Of a DNA stretch of 12,868 nucleotides, positions 7,090 through 12,868 are shown in pieces. Both the position numbers and the translations under genes were made by a program. The stretch's first letter is position 1; the number at the start of each line of letters is the position of its first letter. The notes beneath the pieces were generated by a model. The model worked only from the letters and a program-made list of their open reading frames with translations, did not search any database and had not been told where the DNA came from. Source of the stretch: Aquifex sp. (GTDB lineage: Bacteria; Aquificota; Aquificia; Aquificales; Aquificaceae); assembly GCA_003978875.1 (NCBI GenBank), contig QNXQ01000196.1, positions 1-12,868 on the forward strand, written 5' to 3'.

Positions 7090-8736
7090 AAAAATTTTCT
7101 TTAATAAAAATAAAACTGCCGTTATCCAAACAAATTCATGAGATGAAGAGTTACATCCTCCATTACCTTCTTCTGAGTTCAACGTGGATATATATACCCC
7201 TTGTCCAAAAAGAAAAACCTTTCTGGTTTCATTTTCAAAGTTTATATATAATAAACCGCTAAAATCTTTCCCCGAGATAGGTTTAAAAGCCACATTAATT
7301 TTACACTCTTCAAACGGACTTAATGAAGTATTGGTACAGTTTTCGTCCTTTACATAAAAACCTTCTCCTTGGATATAAACATTTAGGGTTTTCAGTTGTT
7401 TTTTGCCTGTACTTCTTACTGTGACTTGTAAAACTTTTTCATTGCCTACATCAACACTTCCGAAGTTTATTTCTGAAGTAGAGAGACAAGCCTTTTGAGA
7501 ACTTTCCCCAATAAGCAAGTTATAAAGGTCTAGAGTATTGCAGGTATAACTTTTTCCATCGTAAACTGGAGAGTTTTTACCCGTAAGCAATATTTCGTTT
7601 TTCGCTTCAATAAAGGAAATATTCGGATTCTTAGAAAAAAGCAATGCGACAGCTCCCGTCACAAAAGGAGCAGCCATGGAAGTGCCTGAAGCTAAAACCA
7701 GAGAAGCTTCACAGCTGTCTGCATACCTGCCAATATACAGGCTTGCTATATCTTCACCAGGAGCAAAAATATCTACCGTGCGATATCCGTAATGGGAGAA
7801 GTAAGCAGGATTACCACTTCTGTTATACGCTCCTACACATATTTTGTTTTCCAAATTGTAATTGCAGGGGTAAAAATCTATAGTATCGTTGTTTTTCCCT
7901 TCATTACCTGCAGCAGTAATGTACAAACCGTTGAAAGACTTTATTGTGTCATATTGAATTTGACTAAAGGGATATTCTCCTCCGTAGCTTGCATTTACGG
8001 TTACTATTCTTAAACCTTTTTTATTTATCAGGGTCTTTATATATTCAAAACATGCAATTTCCCCTGCAACGTCACCAAATCCTCCACTACTTAAAAATTT
8101 ACAGGGAATAATCTTTACATTCCAAGCTACACCGGGAATTAAAAGCCCATTGTTTCCTAAAGCTCCTATTATGCCGGCTACGTGGGTTCCGTGGCCATCG
8201 TCATCAAGGGCATCTGGAGCATTACATCCTTCAGCGTTAGGGTTGTAACGTCCTTCTGGATAGCAAAGAACATTTACACCGTAACAGTCATCTACATAAC
8301 CATTTCTATCGTTATCTATACCGTCATAACAAACTTCACCGGGATTCTTCCAAAGATTTTCCCTTAAATCTGGGTTGTTATAATCCACACCAGTATCAAA
8401 TAGTGCGACGTATACCTCATAACTCCCGGTAGTAATATCCCATGCTTTTTCCGCGTTTACAGATTTTAAATCCCATCTGAGTGTATAACAGGTATCGTTG
8501 GGAATAGCAAGTGTTTTGAGGACAGAATTTTCTTCGAGTATAAAATCTTTGTTGATAGTCAAGGTGTTTAAAAGGGTATTATCTTCAGGAATATCTAACA
8601 AATATACGTCCTCTGAAACTTTCTTTTTGACGAAAGTCTCCAAATAAGGAGGAAGATTTCCTTTTAAAAGGTATTCTTTTCCGTAGGAGAATCCCAAGAG
8701 AGCAATTAACAATAAAATCCTTTTCATTGGTATCAT
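7072..8736 (-). CDS. secreted subtilisin-family (S8) serine protease with C-terminal sorting-type tail
   Basis: This is an exported endopeptidase of 554 residues. A signal peptide runs about 4-19 (MKRILLLIALLGFSYG). A propeptide-like stretch covers about 20-85. The S8 domain shows D114 (ALFDTGVD), H182 (DDGHGTHVAG), oxyanion N278 (TAAGNEG) and S353 (GTSMAAP). An EF-hand-like insert DGIDNDRNGYVDD at 138-150 is of a type common in S8 enzymes and probably binds calcium. Residues about 420-515 form an Ig-like/ASH (choice-of-anchor D) domain with the CxxxxLSPFEEC pattern. The end has GGC at 526-528, a short hydrophobic run at 535-545 and a KK..KK tail. Fifteen cysteines suggest disulfides outside the cytoplasm. 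The ATG at 8736 and another at 8727 are in frame, neither has an SD, and the second places the signal peptide best. The gene converges on rpoC with a 2-base overlap of stop codons and diverges from the ParB-like gene. Its substrate is unknown. Confidence 0.93.
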   Translation of the reverse strand: MIPMKRILLLIALLGFSYGKEYLLKGNLPPYLETFVKKKVSEDVYLLDIPEDNTLLNTLTINKDFILEENSVLKTLAIPNDTCYTLRWDLKSVNAEKAWDITTGSYEVYVALFDTGVDYNNPDLRENLWKNPGEVCYDGIDNDRNGYVDDCYGVNVLCYPEGRYNPNAEGCNAPDALDDDGHGTHVAGIIGALGNNGLLIPGVAWNVKIIPCKFLSSGGFGDVAGEIACFEYIKTLINKKGLRIVTVNASYGGEYPFSQIQYDTIKSFNGLYITAAGNEGKNNDTIDFYPCNYNLENKICVGAYNRSGNPAYFSHYGYRTVDIFAPGEDIASLYIGRYADSCEASLVLASGTSMAAPFVTGAVALLFSKNPNISFIEAKNEILLTGKNSPVYDGKSYTCNTLDLYNLLIGESSQKACLSTSEINFGSVDVGNEKVLQVTVRSTGKKQLKTLNVYIQGEGFYVKDENCTNTSLSPFEECKINVAFKPISGKDFSGLLYINFENETRKVFLFGQGVYISTLNSEEGNGGCNSSSHEFVWITAVLFLLKKIFKKETP

Positions 8737-8766
8737 TTTATATTCACGGAGGGGAGAAAATGTTCA
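8737..8766 (-). promoter_or_regulatory. candidate promoter of the protease gene
   Basis: On the - strand, TATAAA (8742-8737, 5 of 6 to TATAAT) lies 18 bases after TGAACA (8766-8761, 4 of 6 to TTGACA). Transcription would start near 8730, about 3 bases before the ATG at 8727. That would give an almost leaderless mRNA and fits the absence of an SD. The -35 part would lie inside the first codons of the divergent ParB-like gene. This is pattern matching only. Confidence 0.3.
8748..8752 (+). promoter_or_regulatory. Shine-Dalgarno site that fixes the start of the ParB-like gene
   Basis: GGAGG followed by GGAGAAA lies 7 bases before the ATG at 8760. An upstream TTG at 8727 is in frame but has no SD, so 8760 is chosen. 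Confidence 0.8.
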
Positions 8767-9542
8767 GCCTAAAAGAACCTCTCAAAGGATACGAAGTGAA
8801 GGTAGGATTACTGCCTGTGGAAAAAATTAAAATTCCGACTATACAGAGGGACATATCGGAGACCCTTGTCAAAAGACTTATGACTAGTATAGAGAAGGTG
8901 GGATTTGTAGACCCGATTTTGGTTATTGAAGGAGAAGGAGGCTTCTACGAAGTAATAAACGGTCAGCACAGATTGAGAGCAGCTGAACTTTTAGGACTCA
9001 GAGAAATCCCTGCAATCATTTTACCGCCTGAGACTAAGGATTACATAATATCCCTGAATGTGGAAAAAGCTCCAAATCTCAAGGATAAAGCCCATCAGGC
9101 TTATGAAATATTTATGAAATACTTAAAGGAACATCCGCAAATGGAGGAAATAGAGTTAGAGATGAAGGTGGAAGAACCCTACTTCCTTACCGTAGGATTC
9201 ATTACCGATAGATTCGGAGAAAAGAGATTTCCTGCATACGCCTTTGAAAAAGTCCTAAGGAAAGTAGATGAATTTTTAATCCTTCCTTTAGAGGAAGCTG
9301 AGAAAGAAAGGGAAAAAAGAGCAAATGTAGTGAGAGATGTAAGAGAAGTTATGGAAGAAAAATATCAGGAATTAGGGCTAAACAACGCTCTTCATAAGGA
9401 GGCAATAATCTCAAAGGCTTTCCAGATGGTATACGGAAAAAGAGTTAGGAAAGTGGAAGATGATTTTTATACCGCCTTTGAAAAGATAAAAGATGCTATA
9501 CCTAAGGTTTCCTTCACAGAGGAAGAGTTAGAAGAGTTTTAA
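8760..9542 (+). CDS. ParB/sulfiredoxin-fold N-terminal domain protein, orphan, function unknown
   Basis: A protein of 260 residues. Residues about 15-105 match the ParB N-terminal (Srx-like) fold: LPVEKI, a PTIQR stretch, VKRLMTSIEKVGFVDPILV, then the hallmark NGQHRLRAAELLG at 67-79, then LNVEKAPNLKDKAHQAYEIF, which is reminiscent of the stretch after the Box II region of ParB. In known ParB proteins this fold binds and hydrolyses CTP; related proteins are nucleases or kinases. I see no helix-turn-helix, and the remainder (about 130-260) is charged and helical, with a YFLTVGFITDRFGEKRFP block I do not recognise. No parA partner is visible. It has a strong SD, diverges from the protease gene and lies 25 bases before glyS, probably as first gene of that operon. 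It should not be called a segregation ParB. It could be a nucleotide-binding regulator or a DNA-binding protein. Family call is good; role is unknown. Confidence 0.85.
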   Translation: MFSLKEPLKGYEVKVGLLPVEKIKIPTIQRDISETLVKRLMTSIEKVGFVDPILVIEGEGGFYEVINGQHRLRAAELLGLREIPAIILPPETKDYIISLNVEKAPNLKDKAHQAYEIFMKYLKEHPQMEEIELEMKVEEPYFLTVGFITDRFGEKRFPAYAFEKVLRKVDEFLILPLEEAEKEREKRANVVRDVREVMEEKYQELGLNNALHKEAIISKAFQMVYGKRVRKVEDDFYTAFEKIKDAIPKVSFTEEELEEF

Positions 9543-9547
9543 AGTTG

Positions 9548-9556
9548 TGGTAAAAT
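9548..9556 (+). promoter_or_regulatory. possible extended -10 element upstream of glyS
   Basis: TGGTAAAAT fits the extended -10 pattern TGnTAnnnT. A start near 9563 would leave about 5 bases before the glyS ATG, which has no proper SD. The -35 region (TTAGAA at 9528-9533) is poor. Weak support. Confidence 0.22.
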
Positions 9557-9567
9557 GTGAAAGTAAA

Positions 9568-11574
9568 ATGGACAACTTATTTATAGAGATAGGTTGTGAG
9601 GAACTTCCCGCATCCGTTATAAACCCTGCCCTTGAATTTTTAAAGGATAAGATTAACGAAATTTTAAAAGCTAAGGAAGTAGAACTTTTTGGAACTCCTC
9701 GCAGGCTTGCCCTTTACTTTAAAGACTTTAAAAATGTAACTGAAGAAAAGGAAGAGATAATCTGGGGTCCTCCTAAAAATATTGCTTACGATGAGCAGGG
9801 AAAACCAACAAAAGCGTTAGAGGGTTTCTTGAGGAAAAATGACGCTACACTTGAAGAGGTAAGAATATTAAAAAAAAATAAAGGTGAGTATGTAGCTATA
9901 GTAAGAAAAATCGTTGAAAAAACACCTATTGAAAAGCTTGAAGAAACTTTCGAAGAGATATTACTCTCAATTCCCTTCCCAAAAAGAATGAAATGGACGT
10001 CCTCTAAGAAGATAACCTTCTCAAGACCTGTAAGGTGGATAGTTGCCCTTTATAACAACGAGCCTATTAATCTCAAATTTGGTAATTTAAAATCTTCTAC
10101 AAAAACAAAGGGACATAGATTTCTATCTCCAAAAGAAATAGAAATTAAGGATGCTGAAAATTACGAAACTCTCCTCAAACAACACTTTGTAATTCCAAGA
10201 TTTGAAGAAAGAAAAAGGATTATTGAAGAAGAAATAAATAGAATCTCCAAAGAGTTAGGAGGTATTCCATCCTATCCAGAGGGTTTGATTGAAGAAGTTG
10301 CCAATTTAGTGGAGTATCCCTTTGCGGTTTTGGGGTCGTTTAGCGAAAAATATCTTGAGCTTCCTCCGCTCGTTATAGTTACCGTAGCTGCTCATCATCA
10401 AAGATTTTTCTGTATAGAAAAAGATGGTAAGCTTTTGAACTACTTCATAGGCATAAGCAATAATAAACCCAACGAAAAGATAAGGAAAGGTTATGAAAAG
10501 GTATTAAGGGCAAGATTAGAAGATGCCCTTTTCTTTTATAGAGAAGATCTCAAAAAAGACTTAAAGAAGTTAATACCGTCTTTGAAAAAAGTGGTTTTCC
10601 ATCCCAAGATAGGCTCTATGTATGAAAAAGAGGAAAGGATGGAAAAAATAGCTAAAAAGTTATGTCCCTTCTTTAATTGCTCCTGGGAAAAGGTAAAGAC
10701 TGCGGTATACCTTTCTAAAGTTGATATTCTCACAGAAATGGTAAAAGAATTAGATGAACTTCAAGGGTATATGGGATATATATATGCTTCAAAACAAGGT
10801 TACTATGAAGAAGTAGCAAAAGCCCTATGGGAGCAGTACCTTCCTAAAGGCCTTGAAGATAGAGTTCCTGAAACCACTATAGGTACTATACTATCTCTCA
10901 GCGATAAAATCGATAACCTATATTCCTTCTTTAAAATAGGTGAAATTCCAAAGGGAAGTTCTGACCCTTACGGGCTGAGAAGAAGTGCCTTCGGAATTAT
11001 AAAAATACTTCACGAAAAAGCCCTTGATGTAAATCTTGCGGATTTTAAGGAAATTTACGGAGAATTTAAACACTTTACGGACTTGGAGGAGTTTCTAAAA
11101 CAAAGGCTTATAAGTTATCTGGAAAATTATCCGATAGACTTAGTCAGAGCTGTTCTAAAAGTGTACTCTCCTTTTGAACCCTACAAGGTAATAAGGAATG
11201 TGGAAACTCTCTATAAAGCTAGCCAATCTCCAGATTTTGCCACCCTCGTTGAAGGGGCAAAGAGGGTAATAAGGATAATTCCTAAAGACTGGCAAGAAGT
11301 TTCCGTAAAAGAAGAACTCTTTCAAAGGGCAGAAGAGAAAGAGCTATACACAAGGGTAAAGGAATTCGAGGAAAAATCTATAGAAAATCCATTAGAACTG
11401 TTGCCTCTAAAAATGTATATAGATAACTTCTTTGACAATGTTAAAGTGATGGCCGAGGATGAAAACATAAAAAATAACAGGTTGGCACTACTCAAAAGAG
11501 TTGAAAATTTATTTAAAAAGTTTGGAGATTTTAACGAAATTGTTATAAAGGAGGGCAATGATGTCTCAAGATAA
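9568..11574 (+). CDS. glyS: glycine--tRNA ligase beta subunit
   Basis: This is the beta chain of the bacterial alpha2beta2 glycyl-tRNA synthetase. It binds and positions tRNA-Gly, while the alpha chain (GlyQ) activates glycine. The product is 668 residues, usual for the family. Seen: the N-terminal IEIGCEELPAS, GTPRRLAL at 42-49, KRMKW and FSRPVRWIVAL, VTVAAHHQRFF, the LQGYMGYIYASKQGYYEEVA segment of the HD-like domain, LSLSDKIDNL, SSDPYGLRRSAFGI from 464, and the C-terminal anticodon-binding part with YIDNFFDNVKVMAEDENIKNNRLALL. The ATG at 9568 is chosen because homologues begin right at this conserved motif. A GTG at 9547 would add 7 unlikely residues. There is only GTGA as a weak SD. glyQ is not adjacent, so the subunits are encoded apart here. 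The end overlaps ppsA by 14 bases. Confidence 0.96.
   Translation: MDNLFIEIGCEELPASVINPALEFLKDKINEILKAKEVELFGTPRRLALYFKDFKNVTEEKEEIIWGPPKNIAYDEQGKPTKALEGFLRKNDATLEEVRILKKNKGEYVAIVRKIVEKTPIEKLEETFEEILLSIPFPKRMKWTSSKKITFSRPVRWIVALYNNEPINLKFGNLKSSTKTKGHRFLSPKEIEIKDAENYETLLKQHFVIPRFEERKRIIEEEINRISKELGGIPSYPEGLIEEVANLVEYPFAVLGSFSEKYLELPPLVIVTVAAHHQRFFCIEKDGKLLNYFIGISNNKPNEKIRKGYEKVLRARLEDALFFYREDLKKDLKKLIPSLKKVVFHPKIGSMYEKEERMEKIAKKLCPFFNCSWEKVKTAVYLSKVDILTEMVKELDELQGYMGYIYASKQGYYEEVAKALWEQYLPKGLEDRVPETTIGTILSLSDKIDNLYSFFKIGEIPKGSSDPYGLRRSAFGIIKILHEKALDVNLADFKEIYGEFKHFTDLEEFLKQRLISYLENYPIDLVRAVLKVYSPFEPYKVIRNVETLYKASQSPDFATLVEGAKRVIRIIPKDWQEVSVKEELFQRAEEKELYTRVKEFEEKSIENPLELLPLKMYIDNFFDNVKVMAEDENIKNNRLALLKRVENLFKKFGDFNEIVIKEGNDVSR
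11550..11554 (+). promoter_or_regulatory. Shine-Dalgarno site for ppsA, inside the end of glyS
   Basis: GGAGG (within AAGGAGGG) lies 6 bases before the ATG at 11561 and only 3 before the ATG at 11558. The spacing favours 11561. The site is within glyS codons, which implies coupled translation. Confidence 0.75.
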
Positions 11575-12868
11575 AAGTAAAGCCCTGGTTCTCTGGTTAG
11601 ATGAGGTAACAATAGAAGACATACCTGTTGCAGGTGGAAAGAATGCTTCTTTAGGAGAGATGATAAGAAATCTTTCTCCACTGGGAGTTAAGATTCCTTA
11701 CGGATACGTAATTACAGCTAACGCTTACTATTACTTTCTTGACTATAACAATCTAAGGGACAAGATAAGGCAGATTATCGAGGGATTGAATGTAGATGAT
11801 ATAAAAGATTTACAAAGGAGGGGACATGAGGTAAGGGAACTGATAAGAGGCGGTGAATTCCCACCGGATTTAGAACAGGCTATAAAAGAATACTATAAAA
11901 AACTCTCGGAAAAATACAACACCCACGCTGTAGACGTTGCCGTACGATCTTCTGCTACTGCGGAAGACCTTCCTGATGCTTCCTTTGCAGGACAACAGGA
12001 AACTTACCTTAATGTTGTCGGAGCAGAAAACGTTCTGATAGCTATAAAAAATTGCTTTGCCTCCCTTTTTACGGACAGAGCTATTGTCTACAGGGAAAGG
12101 TTTGGGTTCGATCACTTTAAAGTAGGAATAGCGGTAGGCGTACAAAAAATGGTCCGTTCAGACCTCGGAGCTTCAGGTGTTATGTTTACCCTTGACACGG
12201 AATCCGGGTTCAAGGACGTAGTTGTTATAAACGCTTCCTACGGACTCGGTGAACTCCTCGTAAGAGGAGAAGTAACTCCGGATGAGTACATAGTATTTAA
12301 ACCAACCCTAATGCAAGGTTACGCTGCAATTATCGAGAAAAAACTGGGAAGAAAAGACAGAAAGATGATTTATGGAACAGGAGATGAAAGGGTAAAAATA
12401 GTAAACGTTTCTAAAGAGGAACAGAAAAAGTTTGCTCTCAGCGACGATGAAATACTACAGCTTGCCAAATGGGCAGTGTTGATAGAAGACCATTACTCAA
12501 AGAAAAAAGGAAGATGGACACCGATGGACATAGAGTGGGCTAAGGATGGAGTTTTAAACGAACTTTTTGTCGTACAGGCCAGACCTGAAACAGTACATTC
12601 ACGAAAGAAGAATAACGTAATAAGTATTTATAAAATAAAAACCGCTGAAGAAGAAAGAAGAAGCAGAGCAATTGCCAAAGGTATAGCGGTTGGAGATAAA
12701 ATAGCGACAGGAAAAGCCAGAGTTCTCTTTGATTTAAAAGAAGCAGACCAGTTCCAAGAAGGGGAAATTCTCATAACGGATATAACAGACCCGGATTGGG
12801 AACCCATCATGAAAAAAGCGGCCGCAATAGTGACTAACCGTGGTGGTCGAACCTGCCACGCAGCGATT
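11561..12868 (+). CDS. ppsA: phosphoenolpyruvate synthase (pyruvate, water dikinase), N-terminal half; 3' end outside window
   Basis: This enzyme converts pyruvate, ATP and water to PEP, AMP and phosphate. In an autotroph using the reductive TCA cycle it feeds carbon into gluconeogenesis and biosynthesis. The frame is open to the last base, giving 436 residues of a family usually near 800. Seen: the ATP-grasp N-terminal domain with VAGGKNASLGEMIRNL at about 23-38, the substrate-side VRSSATAEDLPDASFAGQQET, DLGASGVMFTLDTESGF, INASYGLGE, GEVTPDEYIVFKP and FVVQARPET. The swivelling phosphohistidine domain follows, with TNRGGRTCHAA and the catalytic His at residue 433, four codons from the window edge. 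The C-terminal PEP/pyruvate TIM barrel is not in view. The start at 11561 is set by the SD. The gene follows glyS with a 14-base overlap and probably shares its transcript. Pyruvate phosphate dikinase is excluded by the PpsA-type motifs and order. Confidence 0.97.
   Translation, partial: MSQDKSKALVLWLDEVTIEDIPVAGGKNASLGEMIRNLSPLGVKIPYGYVITANAYYYFLDYNNLRDKIRQIIEGLNVDDIKDLQRRGHEVRELIRGGEFPPDLEQAIKEYYKKLSEKYNTHAVDVAVRSSATAEDLPDASFAGQQETYLNVVGAENVLIAIKNCFASLFTDRAIVYRERFGFDHFKVGIAVGVQKMVRSDLGASGVMFTLDTESGFKDVVVINASYGLGELLVRGEVTPDEYIVFKPTLMQGYAAIIEKKLGRKDRKMIYGTGDERVKIVNVSKEEQKKFALSDDEILQLAKWAVLIEDHYSKKKGRWTPMDIEWAKDGVLNELFVVQARPETVHSRKKNNVISIYKIKTAEEERRSRAIAKGIAVGDKIATGKARVLFDLKEADQFQEGEILITDITDPDWEPIMKKAAAIVTNRGGRTCHAAI

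Noticed and set aside
7644..8013. Open frames on the + strand inside the protease gene
   Set aside because: The - strand frame encodes the S8 catalytic motifs. The + frames are short, overlapping and without family features.
8739..8744. TATATT as a + strand -10 box for the ParB-like gene
   Set aside because: A start from it would fall within or after the GGAGG site, removing the SD, and there is no -35 match upstream.
8727..8759. Upstream TTG start for the ParB-like gene
   Set aside because: No SD before it, and it would lie in the divergent spacer. The ATG at 8760 has GGAGG at ideal spacing.
9547..9567. Upstream GTG start for glyS
   Set aside because: It adds MVKCESK before the conserved family N-terminus and has no SD.
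11558..11560. First of two adjacent ATG codons as ppsA start
   Set aside because: Only 3 bases from the SD. The ATG at 11561 has better spacing. The difference is one residue, so this is not certain.
1..12868. tRNA, rRNA, CRISPR, insertion sequence, prophage or riboswitch
   Set aside because: Nearly all bases are in recognised genes. I saw no spaced direct repeats, transposase motifs, terminal inverted repeats or structured leaders.

Overview
The window reads as a piece of an Aquificales chromosome, most like an Aquifex-type hyperthermophilic hydrogen-oxidising bacterium. The reasons are Lys/Glu-rich and Gln-poor proteins, arginine coded mostly by AGA/AGG, a purine-rich sense strand, genes packed with almost no spacing, and a beta/beta' RNA polymerase pair that carries proteobacterial-type lineage inserts together with extra domains. 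The assignment rests on recognising protein families, not on a database match.

Region 1 (1-7075, + strand) is the RNA polymerase locus. It holds the C-terminal 780 codons of rpoB, which enters from the left edge, and a complete rpoC of 1577 codons. The two overlap by ATGA. All catalytic landmarks of both subunits are present. beta' carries a long N-terminal insert, a trigger-loop insert of the SI3 type with an extra CPTC pair, and a gap-free tandem repeat of about 50 residues near the C-terminus. The locus ends in an 11-bp GC-containing hairpin plus T-run that contains the rpoC stop codon.

Region 2 (7072-8736, - strand) is one convergent gene for a secreted, cysteine-rich subtilisin-family protease. 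It has a signal peptide, a propeptide-like region, an S8 domain with a Ca-binding-type insert, an Ig-like/ASH-type domain, and a C-terminal GGC + hydrophobic + basic tail that looks like a protein-sorting signal. Its stop codon overlaps that of rpoC by 2 bases and lies inside the terminator loop.

Region 3 (8760-12868, + strand) starts divergently from the protease. It is a probable operon of an orphan ParB/Srx-fold protein, glyS (glycyl-tRNA synthetase beta chain) and ppsA (phosphoenolpyruvate synthase, cut off by the window end just after its catalytic histidine). ppsA starts inside the end of glyS, so the two are probably translationally coupled. glyQ, for the alpha chain that GlyS needs, is not in this window.

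No tRNA, rRNA, CRISPR array, insertion sequence or riboswitch was seen. No stretch over about 30 bases lacks a gene. I found no clear undescribed multi-gene system. The most worthwhile leads are the sorting-type tail on the protease, the orphan ParB-fold gene, the domain duplication and Cys pair in beta', and two SD-less starts that sit just downstream of -10-like boxes.
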